Position numbers and translations under genes: made by a program | Shown: in pieces, positions 9,671 to 18,222 of the stretch | Numbering within the stretch: the first letter of the stretch is position 1 | How the letters are laid out: every line of letters begins with the position of its first letter | Assembly (NCBI RefSeq): GCF_019879105.1 | Contig: NZ_CP082249.1 | Span: forward strand, 124,001 to 188,000 | From: Natrinema sp. SYSU A 869 | GTDB taxonomy: Archaea > Halobacteriota > Halobacteria > Halobacteriales > Natrialbaceae | Direction of reading: 5' to 3' | Length of the DNA: 64,000 nucleotides | Notes under the pieces: model-generated | The model's input: the letters and a program-made list of their open reading frames with translations, nothing else | What the model was told of the DNA's origin: nothing | Databases searched by the model: none

Positions 9671-9867
9671 TTTCGGCGGCTAATCGCATGAAGGCAGCGT
9701 ACTAGATGAGAAGATGATTGTTCGTAGTTCACGGTTTCGATCACCGCGGACGCTCGTCCGGGAACGGTACCGCGGAGTTCGGTCGGACAGATCATAGCCC
9801 CGCTGCTGGCGTTCTCCGGTTGCTGTCGAATCGAGTCTTTATGCCCGTCCCCGGTGTGGCGTTCCGT

Positions 9868-10665
9868 ATGGAAATGGTACCACACCACGGCCGGGAGACG
9901 GCATACGATGTCGTCGACCGAGGCGGGGACGGACCGCCGATCTGTTGCGTCCACGGGAGCGGGGGATCGCGCGACGTCTGGGCAGGCCAGCGGCCGCTCG
10001 CGGACGCTCATCCAATCGTCACGATCGATCTCAGCGGCCACGGTGACTCGGACAATATCGATGCGAGCGCCGGCTACTCGACGCTGTCGGCCTACGCCGA
10101 CGACGTGCTGGCCGTCGTCGAAGCGACGGATTCGGAGGTCCTCGTCGGCAACTCGCTGGGCGGTGCCGTCGTCCTCCAGATCCTAATCGAGCGCGAGTTT
10201 AACCCCGAAGCGGCCGTGCTGACGGGAACCGGTGCGCGACTCGGCGTGCTCGAGGACCTGCTGGCATGGCTCAAGTCCGACTTCGAGCGGGCGGTCGAGT
10301 TCCTCCATGGCCCGGATCGGCTCTTTCACGACCCCAATCCGGAGCTCCGAGAGCGATCGATGGAACGGATGTACGACACCGGACAGGCGGTCACGCGCCG
10401 GGATTTCCTGACCTGCCACGAGTTCGACGTCCGCGATCGCATCGATTCGATCGACATCCCTACCCTCGCGGTGTACGGAGAGTACGACCAACTGACGCCG
10501 CCGTGGTTCCACGAGTATCTCGCCGACGAAATCGACGGAGCCGGCATCGCCGAAATCGAGGATGCTGCCCATCTGGCGATGGTCGAGCAACCGGCCGCGT
10601 TCAACGGCGTCGTCGAGGAATTCCTGGCGGGAATCGCCAGGGATCGAAACCGAGACTGGTACTGA
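9868..10665 (+). CDS. Alpha/beta hydrolase
   Basis: The 265-residue enzyme has the alpha/beta-hydrolase fold. The oxyanion-hole HGSGGSRDVW lies near residue 30, the nucleophile elbow GNSLGG (Ser) near residue 95, the acid in YGEYDQLTPP, and the catalytic His in EDAAHLAMVEQP. The closest well-known types are epoxide-hydrolase/esterase-like enzymes; the substrate is unknown. The ATG at 9868 lies about 28 bases after a TATA-like ctttatg, which fits a leaderless mRNA. In-frame starts upstream are less likely. Confidence 0.88.
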   Translation: MEMVPHHGRETAYDVVDRGGDGPPICCVHGSGGSRDVWAGQRPLADAHPIVTIDLSGHGDSDNIDASAGYSTLSAYADDVLAVVEATDSEVLVGNSLGGAVVLQILIEREFNPEAAVLTGTGARLGVLEDLLAWLKSDFERAVEFLHGPDRLFHDPNPELRERSMERMYDTGQAVTRRDFLTCHEFDVRDRIDSIDIPTLAVYGEYDQLTPPWFHEYLADEIDGAGIAEIEDAAHLAMVEQPAAFNGVVEEFLAGIARDRNRDWY

Positions 10666-10718
10666 GAGCTGGCGAAAAACGGCTGCCGCAACGAGGTGGC
10701 GATTCGAACGCCGCGGGA

Positions 10719-10919
10719 CTACCTGCGCTGCTCGAGGGAGACAAACGAATCCGTGGTCGCAGTGATCCACTGTGCCGACACTATCTCCTCGCTGATTTCC
10801 TCCGGGAACATCGTACAGACCGCCACGTCCGCCTGTTCGACGGTGACGTGCTGTAGCCGCGATGGACGATCGGTAGGCGACCCGAACTCAGGAGACGTCT
10901 CGGTCGACGGTTCTGACAT
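10719..10919 (-). CDS. Small haloarchaeal DUF7511-type protein
   Basis: The 66-residue product ends with a conserved pattern: VCTMFPEEISEEIVSAQWITATTDSFVSLEQRR. This C-terminal 'CT-hydrophobic-PE ... WITA ... SFVSL-x2-R' layout is the haloarchaeal DUF7511 family, recalled rather than searched. Function is unknown. The ATG at 10919 begins MSEPSTETSP; earlier in-frame codons run through noncoding DNA. A strong TATA box lies 45 bases upstream. Confidence 0.75.
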   Translation of the reverse strand: MSEPSTETSPEFGSPTDRPSRLQHVTVEQADVAVCTMFPEEISEEIVSAQWITATTDSFVSLEQRR

Positions 10920-10960
10920 GATATCGGTCCTCCGCGTTGTCTTCGAGGTACTCCAGCACG

Positions 10961-10969
10961 ATATATAAA
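10961..10969 (-). promoter_or_regulatory. TATA box of the DUF7511-type gene
   Basis: The AT-only run atatataaa reads tttatatat on the minus strand. It is placed about 45 bases before the ATG and implies a leader of about 19 nt. Confidence 0.6.
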
Positions 10970-11166
10970 CTCCCCCGCTAAATCCGGCGGATGCCGATAT
11001 CGTATAGTCGGTTGCTATAGTAGCCTCTGGCTCGAGTCGACATCCCTTTTGGACGACCGCCGGTCGAAGATCCGCCTCGAATGCTCCCGACTGAAAGACG
11101 GGACCACGCTCGAGGGGACGATTCGCAACGACGCTCGAGATACTCTCTGCCGCGACCGTCAGCCGA

Positions 11167-11979
11167 TCAATAGATGTCGTCGAGGTCGCTCTCCTCGTGG
11201 CTGTGTTCCTCGGCGGGGAACTCACCGGACTCGACTGCCGACACGTACTCCCCAACCGCGGACTCCATCTCGGCGCGGACGTTCCCGAACTGCGTCGAGA
11301 ACGAGGGCGACCACTCGCTCAACCCGATCGCGTCGTCGACCACGAGTACCTGCCCGTCACAGTCCGGTCCGGCACCGATTCCGATCGTCGGGATGTCCAG
11401 TGCCGCGGTCACGTCGGCCGCGAGATTCGACGGGACGTGCTCCAAGACTAGCGAGAACGCACCGGCGTCCTCGTGGGCCTCGGCTAACTCGAGGATACGT
11501 TCCGCGGCCGCCTGATCCGTCCCCTGTCGGGGATAGCCGCCGTACTGATTAACGTGCTGGGGAGTCAGCCCGAGGTGGGCCATCACCGGAATCCCGAGTT
11601 GGACCAGTTTCTCGGTTAGGTCGACGGTGTGAGGACCACACTCGAGTTTGACCGCGTGGGCGTCTTCCTCCTTGAGCATCCGGCCCGCGTTCTCGAGGCT
11701 GGCTGCTTCGTCGATCCCGACCGAGAGGAAGGGCATATCGGCGACGATGAGGGCGTCGTCGGTCGCTCGCGCGACCGCGCCGGTGTGACGAGCCATGTCG
11801 TCGACTGTCACTGGAAGGGTGTTTTCGTAGCCCAGGCTGGCGTTGCCGAGGCTGTCCCCGACGAGAATGACGTCGACGCCGGCTTCGTCGACGATCGACG
11901 CTGTGGGCGCGTCGTAGGCCGTCAACATCGTGATCGGTTCCTCGCCCGCGTTCGCCCGGAGATCCCGCACGGTAGGCAT
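11167..11979 (-). CDS. panB: 3-methyl-2-oxobutanoate hydroxymethyltransferase (PanB)
   Basis: The 270-residue enzyme transfers a hydroxymethyl group from methylene-tetrahydrofolate (or the archaeal tetrahydropterin) to alpha-ketoisovalerate, giving ketopantoate for CoA synthesis. Family motifs are TMLTAYD, the metal-binding VDVILVGDSLGN, AVKLECG, VMAHLGLTPQ and TIGIGAGPDCDGQVLV. Length matches the family apart from a short acidic, His-containing tail. The ATG at 11979 gives MPTVRDLRA; a GTG two codons upstream is an alternative. The gene is isolated, with no other pan gene in view. Confidence 0.96.
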   Translation of the reverse strand: MPTVRDLRANAGEEPITMLTAYDAPTASIVDEAGVDVILVGDSLGNASLGYENTLPVTVDDMARHTGAVARATDDALIVADMPFLSVGIDEAASLENAGRMLKEEDAHAVKLECGPHTVDLTEKLVQLGIPVMAHLGLTPQHVNQYGGYPRQGTDQAAAERILELAEAHEDAGAFSLVLEHVPSNLAADVTAALDIPTIGIGAGPDCDGQVLVVDDAIGLSEWSPSFSTQFGNVRAEMESAVGEYVSAVESGEFPAEEHSHEESDLDDIY

Positions 11980-12112
11980 ACACACAGGTTAGTACCCCAT
12001 GATTAAACCTCGTTGTGCTTCGGCAACCGTTCCCGCGTCTCGACGCCCCTCGCGTTCGTGTCTCTCGCGCGGACCCGGCGCGCTTAAGAGGGATCGGTCG
12101 CCATACTCACGC

Positions 12113-12346
12113 GTGCCTGAACGCGTCGGAACGACCTCGCCCGACGGGGTCGACTATGGCTGGGTAATGCAGACGACCTTCGTCGCCACCATCCTCGTTG
12201 GAGCGCCGCTGGTCGCCGCCCTGTCGACGACCGCGACCCTCCCCACGTGGGCCGACCGCGTCGAGTTCGCGATCCGGGTCGGCGCTCCCATCTGGTTGGT
12301 CACGTCGATCGTCGTCTTTGCGTACGCCAAACGAAAACAGACGTAG
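12113..12346 (+). CDS. Small two-helix membrane protein (DUF5822-like)
   Basis: The 77-residue product begins MPERVGTTSPDGVDYGWVMQ and has two membrane spans, TTFVATILVGAPLVAALS and IWLVTSIVVFAYA, with a basic cytoplasmic end. The pattern matches a haloarchaeal family I recall as DUF5822; function is unknown. The GTG start follows a TATA-like gcttaag by about 27 bases, so a leaderless message is likely. Longer in-frame starts upstream would include noncoding sequence. Confidence 0.65.
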   Translation: MPERVGTTSPDGVDYGWVMQTTFVATILVGAPLVAALSTTATLPTWADRVEFAIRVGAPIWLVTSIVVFAYAKRKQT

Positions 12347-12377
12347 TCGACTCAGTCACTCGAGCAGGAGTTCGGAC

Positions 12378-12917
12378 TCAGACACCGGACGGTCCCTCGC
12401 CGACGTACTCGAAATCGATTCCCGCACGTTCTGCAGCCTGCTGATCCCGCGCGGAGTCACCGATGAACAGCGCCCGTTCGGGCTCGGCCCCGAGTTCGCG
12501 GACGGTCGCGAGCAGCGGTTCCGGATCCGGCTTCCGCGTCGCGACCGTATCGCGACCGACGATGGCGTCGACCACCGTCGCCAGCGCGTGTTCCTCGAGC
12601 GCGATCCGACACGCCTGCTCGCAGTTCAGCGAGCAGACGCCTGCCGGCAGCGACTGCTCGAGCAATTCGTCGGCGTGGGCAAGTCGGCTCGAGGTTCGCG
12701 CACCGTCGTATTCGTGGGCCGCGATGGCCGACTCCACCTCGGCGGCCAGTCCGACGTCGTCCGCGGCCTCAAGCATGTCCCAGAGGCCGTCACTTGGCGG
12801 TTCGACGTTCGCGCTGTCGTACACCTCGCGGACGTCGACGGCGACGGCGTTCCAGTCGACGTCGAGGTCGACGAGGGTTCCGTCCAGATCGTAGACGACG
12901 GCGTCGTACTCGGTCAT
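12378..12917 (-). CDS. HAD-superfamily phosphatase
   Basis: The 179-residue protein has HAD motif I DLDGTLVDLD (nucleophile and acid aspartates), a motif III-like lysine in ATRKPDPEPLL, and motif IV LFIGDSARDQQAAERAG. The helical cap is inserted after motif I (subfamily IA, phosphoglycolate-phosphatase-like). Motif II Ser/Thr is weak, so substrate and efficiency are uncertain. It faces the preceding small membrane protein gene tail to tail. Confidence 0.88.
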   Translation of the reverse strand: MTEYDAVVYDLDGTLVDLDVDWNAVAVDVREVYDSANVEPPSDGLWDMLEAADDVGLAAEVESAIAAHEYDGARTSSRLAHADELLEQSLPAGVCSLNCEQACRIALEEHALATVVDAIVGRDTVATRKPDPEPLLATVRELGAEPERALFIGDSARDQQAAERAGIDFEYVGEGPSGV

Positions 12918-12983
12918 ACGGCTCGATAGGGAGAGGACGGATTAGTGACTTCGGTCTCCGGCAGCGTCCGGCCCGTGGCTCGT

Positions 12984-13403
12984 TCACTCCGTCGACTCCG
13001 ACGAACTGAGCGACGGCCAGACGACGTGGCGAGCCGCCGATGCGAGTGCTGTCCCCCACAGAAACGCGATCGCGAAATGCAGAAACGTCGAGATGTGGTC
13101 TCTCGGGAGCAACAGCCAGAGGAGGACAGTCACACCGCCGACTGTCGCGATTCCCACGACCGTCGCGAGCGCGTCGTCCTGCGGGCCGAGTTGAGCGCCG
13201 GACAGCGTGAGACTGACTACGGCCCCGACGATCAATCCGAGCCCGACGGCCGCCACTGTCGCTTCGATCGAGGCGATTTCCCGGCTGGGTTCCGTCAGCA
13301 ACAGAATCGGCGTCAGAGCGGTCGCATAGAGGAGTTGCCAGAGAGCACGCGACCGGTCGTTCGAGCCGGGGACAGATGAGTTATAAACGGGTATGTCGAC
13401 CAT
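12984..13403 (-). CDS. Integral membrane protein, unknown function
   Basis: The 139-residue protein has four hydrophobic spans: LLYATALTPILLL, VAAVGLGLIVGAVVSLTL, ALATVVGIATVGGVTVLLWLLL and FLHFAIAFLWGTALASAA. There is a short polar N-terminus and a Ser/Glu tail. The ATG at 13403 lies 25 bases after a TATA-like ctatttac on the minus strand, consistent with a leaderless transcript. I recognise no named family. Confidence 0.6.
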   Translation of the reverse strand: MVDIPVYNSSVPGSNDRSRALWQLLYATALTPILLLTEPSREIASIEATVAAVGLGLIVGAVVSLTLSGAQLGPQDDALATVVGIATVGGVTVLLWLLLPRDHISTFLHFAIAFLWGTALASAARHVVWPSLSSSESTE

Positions 13404-13452
13404 AGAAACATCCCTCAGCCGGAGCGTAAATAGGTTCCTGCGACGATACCGA

Positions 13453-14592
13453 TTACCGTTCCCCGAGCAACTCCCGCGCGATCACCGTCTTCTGGATCTG
13501 GGTCGTCCCCTCGTAGATCTCGGTAATCTTGGCGTCGCGGTAGAGGCGCTCGACCTCGCCCTCAGTGACGTAGCCGTAGCCGCCGTGGATCTGGACTGCT
13601 TCGTTGGTCACGAACATCGCCGCCTCGCTCGCGAAGTACTTCGCCATGCTCGCCTCGAGCGCTGCACCACCCGCCGCTCGCTTCTGGGCGGCATCCCGGG
13701 TCAGCAGTCGTGCGGCTCGGATACGAGTCGCCATCTCGGCGAGTTTGTGCCGAATCGTCTGAATGTCCGAAATTGGGTCGCCGAACTGCTCGCGCTCCTG
13801 GCTGTAGGCCATCGCCTCGTCGAGCGCACACTGTGCGAGGCCGACAGACTGAGCCGCGATGGCTATCCGGCCGCCAGTGAGGATGTGAAACGCGGCCGAG
13901 AGCCCCTTCCCTTCCTCGGTAAGCCGATTCTCGGCGGGGATCCGGACGCCGTCGAAGGTCAGGCTCGTCGTGTCGCTCGCGCGCAGGCCGAGTTTGTCCT
14001 CTTTCTCGCCGACGGTCAGCCCGTCGACGTCGTCCGGGACGAGAAACTGCGTGACTGTCGAGGGATCGTTGCGATCGGTCTTCGCGAAGAGAACGTAGAC
14101 GCCCGCCCGCTCGCCGTTCGTGATCCACTGCTTCTCGCCGGTAATGACGTACTCATCGCCGTCCTTTCTCGCCTCTGTCGACATCTCCGCTGGATTCGAT
14201 CCCGCGTGGGGCTCCGAAAGCGCGAAGGCACCAACCGGGCGGCCCTCGGCCATCTCGGGCAGCCAGCATTCCCGCAGGTCCTCGCTCCCGAACTCCGCGA
14301 TACAGGAGGTCGCGAGCGAGTGGACCGACAGCGCCGTCGCGACGGCCAACATCCCGTACGCGACTTCCTCGTTGACCACGGCGGCCGTGACCGGGTCCGC
14401 GTCGTAGCCGCCGTACTCCTCGGGGACCGTCATCCCCGTCAGATCGAGGTCGGCGAGTCCGTCCCAGACGGCTTCGGGGAACGTCTGGTCCCTGTCGGCC
14501 TCGAGTGCGGTTGGCCTGATCTCCTCGCTGGCGAACTCCCGGACGACGTCGCGGACCGCTTCCTGTTCCGCGGTGAGTTCCATGGCGGCCAT
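13453..14592 (-). CDS. Acyl-CoA dehydrogenase
   Basis: The 379-residue flavoenzyme oxidises acyl-CoA to enoyl-CoA and passes electrons to an electron-transfer flavoprotein. Visible family motifs are GAFALSEPHAGSNPAEMST (FAD-contacting), KQWITNGERAGVYVLFAK, and the C-terminal signature QIHGGYGYVTEGEVERLYRDAKITEIYEGTT, where the Glu of the YEG triplet is the catalytic base in most short- and medium-chain members. Length is standard. A second ATG nine bases downstream gives MELTAEQEAV and may be the true start. It stands next to a DapA-family gene but without an obvious beta-oxidation cluster. Confidence 0.94.
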   Translation of the reverse strand: MAAMELTAEQEAVRDVVREFASEEIRPTALEADRDQTFPEAVWDGLADLDLTGMTVPEEYGGYDADPVTAAVVNEEVAYGMLAVATALSVHSLATSCIAEFGSEDLRECWLPEMAEGRPVGAFALSEPHAGSNPAEMSTEARKDGDEYVITGEKQWITNGERAGVYVLFAKTDRNDPSTVTQFLVPDDVDGLTVGEKEDKLGLRASDTTSLTFDGVRIPAENRLTEEGKGLSAAFHILTGGRIAIAAQSVGLAQCALDEAMAYSQEREQFGDPISDIQTIRHKLAEMATRIRAARLLTRDAAQKRAAGGAALEASMAKYFASEAAMFVTNEAVQIHGGYGYVTEGEVERLYRDAKITEIYEGTTQIQKTVIARELLGER

Positions 14593-14645
14593 TCGACGGC
14601 CGTAGCAAAAGTCCCCGTGTCGGAATCGGCCGCGACCGGTGGGGA

Positions 14646-15563
14646 TTAAACCCCGTCGAGTTCGAGTGCTCGAAGCTCCTCGCGCATCTCTCCCGCCGAT
14701 TCGTCGTCTTTCAGTCGGAGCGGGCTCCGCAGCGGGCCGGCGTCGAAGTCGCGCATTCGGAGCGCCGTCTTGACGCCGGACATGTACGCACCGCCGCTCT
14801 TGAACGCGTTTCGGACCTGGAAGACCTCACTCTGAAGCTCGCGTGCGCGGTCCTCGTCGCCCGCGTCGTAGGCGTCATAACAGTCGACGACAAGTTCCGG
14901 GAACGCGTTCGCGACCGCGCTGACCAGCCCTGAACAGCCGATCTCGAGCCCAGTGAAGAGCAGCGAGTCCGAGCCCGCGAGGAAGGTCAGGTCGGGATGG
15001 GCGTCGATCGCCTGTGCGAGCCAGGGAACGTCCTTGCTCGAGTCCTTGACACCCGCGATATTGTCGATTGCTGCGAGACCGGCGAGGGTCTCGAGGGACA
15101 GTTCGTTCCCGGTCTTGCTCGGAATGTGGTAGATATAGACCGGGCGGTCGACGGCCTCGGCAACCCGACGGTAGTGCTCGAGGGCTCCCTCGTGATCCAG
15201 AGGGTAGTAGTAGGGTGTGACGACGACGATTCCGTCCGCACCGACCGACTCGGCGTGTTCGGCGTGGGCGACGGTCTGGTACGTACTGGGCGCGCCGACG
15301 CCGGCGATGACCGGGACCTCGTCGCCGACTTCGTCGACGACAGTCTCGACGACCCGATCGCGCTCTGTGCCTGAGAGTAGCGGGAACTCGCCGTTGGTCC
15401 CCAGCGGAAAGACGCCGTGGACTCCGCGATCGACGACGAACCGAGCGTGGTCAGCCGTCGTCTCGTAGTCGACGGATTCGTCCTCGTGAAACGCGGTGAT
15501 AGTCGGTGGGACAACGCCATGCAGCGACAACGGATCGGCACTACCGGGATCGTGATTCGCCAT
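14646..15563 (-). CDS. DapA-family aldolase/lyase
   Basis: The 305-residue TIM-barrel enzyme belongs to the dihydrodipicolinate synthase/N-acetylneuraminate lyase family. The Schiff-base lysine is in NIAGVKDSS near residue 170, the tyrosine in RPVYIYHIPSKTGNEL near residue 143, and the GTNGEFPLLS motif near residue 54 binds the keto-acid carboxylate. Lysine-pathway neighbours are absent, so a 2-keto-3-deoxy sugar acid aldolase or related lyase is as likely as DapA. It ends about 50 bases before the acyl-CoA dehydrogenase start. Confidence 0.88.
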   Translation of the reverse strand: MANHDPGSADPLSLHGVVPPTITAFHEDESVDYETTADHARFVVDRGVHGVFPLGTNGEFPLLSGTERDRVVETVVDEVGDEVPVIAGVGAPSTYQTVAHAEHAESVGADGIVVVTPYYYPLDHEGALEHYRRVAEAVDRPVYIYHIPSKTGNELSLETLAGLAAIDNIAGVKDSSKDVPWLAQAIDAHPDLTFLAGSDSLLFTGLEIGCSGLVSAVANAFPELVVDCYDAYDAGDEDRARELQSEVFQVRNAFKSGGAYMSGVKTALRMRDFDAGPLRSPLRLKDDESAGEMREELRALELDGV

Positions 15564-15637
15564 GGTCGTCTTCCGCCGGGCACAGTCAAAAAACGCCTGT
15601 TGTCAGTGTCACAGCGCCTGCCGTTCGAGCGGAGACG

Positions 15638-15735
15638 TTCTCGGACTCGCGTTAGTCCGAGGCCGCCGTCTCGCCCGTCGGTTCGTTTCTCGGACTCGCG
15701 TTAGTCCGGGGCCGCCATCTCGCCCGCCGGTTCGT
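15638..15735. repeat. Tandem duplication of 49 bp covering the 3' end of the Bat-type gene
   Basis: Two adjacent 49-bp copies begin at 15638 and 15687 and differ at only three positions. The right copy holds the last codons and stop of the Bat-type regulator gene. The left copy is its noncoding duplicate with the same stop triplet. Confidence 0.9.
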
Positions 15736-16381
15736 TTAACTGTTCGCCCGCGAGCACGCGATTCGCCCGGCGGAGCCGCTCGGAGAGCGCCTGGTGGGAG
15801 ATATTGAGTTCGTTCGCGAGTTCCTCGAGCGAGATTTCGCGGGGGACGTCGTAGTAGCCCTGCCGGTAGGCCTCAGCGATGGCTTCCTGCTGGGGCTCGG
15901 TCAGCGCCGCCGTCGTCTCGAGGTCCTCGTCCTGGCCGGCCTCGACCATGCGCTTGACGTCGATCCGGACGTCCCGCTCCTCGATGTCGGAGACGGCACT
16001 CGAGAGTTCCTCGCGATGGGGGAAGAGCAGGCGGAGCGTCCATTGACCGTCCGAAACCTGTGCGTCGAGCACCGTGCCGCCGTGGCTGTACACACAGCAA
16101 CAGACCGACCCGACCTCTTCGGTGTACTCGAGCCGGTAGAACAGTTCGTCATCCTCGGTGTTCTCGAGCAACTGGCGGTACTCGTGGACGGTCGAGTCCA
16201 CATCGAGAACCGCCTCGAGGTCACCGCGGTCGGTGTTTGAGAACCAGACGAGCGGCACCGTTCGGACCGGTCCCTCCGCGACGACGCTTTCGACGCGGAC
16301 CTCGAGGGCCGGTAGTTGCTGGAAGGTCTCTGCGAGTGCGAACTCGTCCGTCGAAAGCGAAAGTTCTGCGATCGTCGTCAT
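15701..16381 (-). CDS. Bat-type HTH_10 transcriptional regulator
   Basis: The 226-residue protein has the haloarchaeal bacterio-opsin-activator layout. A beta-rich N-terminal ligand domain covers about residues 1-150. A C-terminal HTH_10 (about 155-210) carries LTEPQQEAIAEAYRQGYYDVPREISLEELANELNIS and HQALSERLRRA. It contains CCC near residue 94, which could sense redox or metal. The regulon cannot be seen. The stop lies in the right-hand copy of a tandem duplication, so the protein end is unchanged. Confidence 0.9.
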   Translation of the reverse strand: MTTIAELSLSTDEFALAETFQQLPALEVRVESVVAEGPVRTVPLVWFSNTDRGDLEAVLDVDSTVHEYRQLLENTEDDELFYRLEYTEEVGSVCCCVYSHGGTVLDAQVSDGQWTLRLLFPHREELSSAVSDIEERDVRIDVKRMVEAGQDEDLETTAALTEPQQEAIAEAYRQGYYDVPREISLEELANELNISHQALSERLRRANRVLAGEQLNEPAGEMAAPD

Positions 16382-16698
16382 TGGGAGGTCACCTCGGAAC
16401 GCTGACCCGAGTCCGGTTGGCGAACAACACCGCTGTCGTAGTGGCCTGTGGACCCGATTTGTTTCATAAGTATCCAGCCGATCCGCTCGGTATCGTTATG
16501 AACGCGTCTGCCACAGCGGCTATGAAACCACTGTTGCCGACCACGCTCGCTCGGATCGTGCTGATAGAAAGGTGGACTCGAACACGCTTGATGAGCGGGC
16601 TTTTGTATTCCGGCCGTTTAAGGAAGTGCGTCACCCCTCGCGACGGTCAAAATCCCATGATGGAACGGCGACCGTGAACGGGTCTGGGTCGCGGCGTC
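16382..16698. other. Intergenic region upstream of the Bat-type gene
   Basis: This stretch lies between the start of the Bat-type gene and the end of the HAD hydrolase gene. It must hold the promoter of the former. I see AT-richer patches (gtttcataagtatc near 16470, gcttttgtattcc near 16603) but no coding frame with haloarchaeal codon bias and no RNA gene. Confidence 0.4.
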
Positions 16699-18015
16699 TC
16701 ACCCGAGGCGGGCCAGCCGATTGAGCGCGTACACCGTCCGAAGGACGTCGACGCTCTTCCCGCGATCGAAGACGAGTTCGTCCGTCTCGAGGACGTGTTC
16801 CAGCGTATCCTGCGAGGCGTGTTCCGGGGCTGCCGCGATCCCCGTCTCGTTTGCGGCGACCCACTCCATCACGCGCAGGTCACTCTTGGAGTCGCCCATC
16901 ACGAGCGCGAACGGATCGTCGACTCCGAGTACGTCAAGCGCGCGCTCGACGCCGACTACCTTGTTCAGTTCGAGGCTGCCGATCTCGGCCGCGTCGGCCT
17001 CGTAATAGGCGACGTCGATGCGCTCGAGAACCGCCGCGAGCCGCTCGGGAACTGCGTCGTCGAGATCGGGATAGGCCCCTTCGCCCTCGAGGACGGCCCT
17101 GATTTCCGGGTCCTGCGTGGCATAGAAGGCGCGGGTCCAGTCAACGATCGACTCGTCGGCCAGTTTCGTCTCGCCATCGCCCTCCGCACCGACGTCCGCC
17201 GCTGTACTGTCCGAACCGTCCGGTTCGCTCTCCGCACCCGCGAGCATCGTGCCGACGGCGTCCGCGAGCAGATCAATGAGATAGACCAGTGCCTCGTCGA
17301 TGATCTCGCGAGCGTCCCCGGAGCCGGTCTCGTAGTTGGGCTTCATCGTGACGTTGAACTCGTTGCCCTGCAGGTGACAGCCCCGACGGAGCTCTTCAGG
17401 AGCGTTGGGCAACACGCGCGAGCGCACGTCGTCGAAGACGGTCCGGATCGACTCGTCCAGGTCTTCATAGAGCAACTGCTTCGTCTCCGCGCCGTGGCCC
17501 GGTGTGAACACACCCGTCCCCGCCTCGTAGACGATCGAGAGATCCCCCGAGTGGACGATCTCGCTTCCCAGCCCCTGAATCGCGAACCCCTTGACGTTCT
17601 CCAGGGTCTGGCCCGTACAGATGACGATCGGGACGCCGGCCTCGTGGAACTCCGTCAGCACGTGCAGCGTTTCCCGCGGGATCTCGTTGTCGGTCCCGCC
17701 CGCAGAGCGTAGCGTCTCGTCGACGTCAAGCACAAGGACGTTGACTGCGCGGCCGTACTTTGCCTCGAGATCGAGCGCGGTAAAGGCCTGATCGCGGGTC
17801 GCTCGCGCGGCGACCTCCGCGAACGTCTCGCCGGCCGCGAATGACGACCGGATTTCGTCCTTCCGCTCCTCGAGTTCCTCGGTCGCTTCCTGCCAGTGCT
17901 CGAGCGCGACCCGGGAATCGACGGCGGGGAAGACGTCGACGAACTCCTGGTACTCTTGCAACGCCTTCGTGTCGTACTCGTCGTAGAGCTGATAGACGAG
18001 ATCGTATCGCTCCAT
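16699..18015 (-). CDS. HAD-superfamily hydrolase with N-terminal helical extension
   Basis: The 438-residue protein carries HAD motif I LVLDVDETLRS near residue 95, motif II VICTGQT, and late motifs LELNKVVGVERAL and VMGDSKSDLRVMEW. The conserved lysine and GDS-D arrangement resembles Cof/SPP-type phosphatases. The first about 90 residues form an alpha-helical domain (AVDSRVALEHWQEATEELEERKDEIRSS) seen in haloarchaeal homologues. An acidic insertion near residues 255-285 is low complexity. Substrate is unknown; a sugar phosphate is plausible from the fold and from the adjacent sugar genes. Confidence 0.8.
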   Translation of the reverse strand: MERYDLVYQLYDEYDTKALQEYQEFVDVFPAVDSRVALEHWQEATEELEERKDEIRSSFAAGETFAEVAARATRDQAFTALDLEAKYGRAVNVLVLDVDETLRSAGGTDNEIPRETLHVLTEFHEAGVPIVICTGQTLENVKGFAIQGLGSEIVHSGDLSIVYEAGTGVFTPGHGAETKQLLYEDLDESIRTVFDDVRSRVLPNAPEELRRGCHLQGNEFNVTMKPNYETGSGDAREIIDEALVYLIDLLADAVGTMLAGAESEPDGSDSTAADVGAEGDGETKLADESIVDWTRAFYATQDPEIRAVLEGEGAYPDLDDAVPERLAAVLERIDVAYYEADAAEIGSLELNKVVGVERALDVLGVDDPFALVMGDSKSDLRVMEWVAANETGIAAAPEHASQDTLEHVLETDELVFDRGKSVDVLRTVYALNRLARLG

Positions 18016-18187
18016 GTGAACTACAGGCGTGGGCAGGCGGATAATCGTTTCTGGTTAGCTATTCACGCTGAAGCCGTGGGCGTCCGCGCTATACTGCTGT
18101 TACGCCCGCCTCGACCGTCGAGCGCGACTCTCTCGCGCGAAGTCGACGGATTCGACAGCCGCAGCACAGCGATTTACTCGAATAGGA

Positions 18188-18199
18188 ATAAATATTTAT
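18188..18199 (+). promoter_or_regulatory. Palindromic TATA region of the gdh-gfcR operon
   Basis: The perfect 12-bp palindrome ataaatatttat is bordered by agga and cct. It lies about 29 bases (centre) before the ATG at 18223. It is both the likely TATA box and a possible operator. A second imperfect repeat, ttcctactaggga, lies between it and the start codon. Confidence 0.6.
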
Positions 18200-18222
18200 C
18201 CTCATGGTTCCTACTAGGGAGC

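Noticed and set aside
10686-10714. tRNA T-arm-like sequence (ggcg-ttcgaat-cgcc on the minus strand)
   Set aside because: No matching acceptor, D-arm or anticodon arm upstream; the preceding bases code for the end of the DUF7511-type protein.
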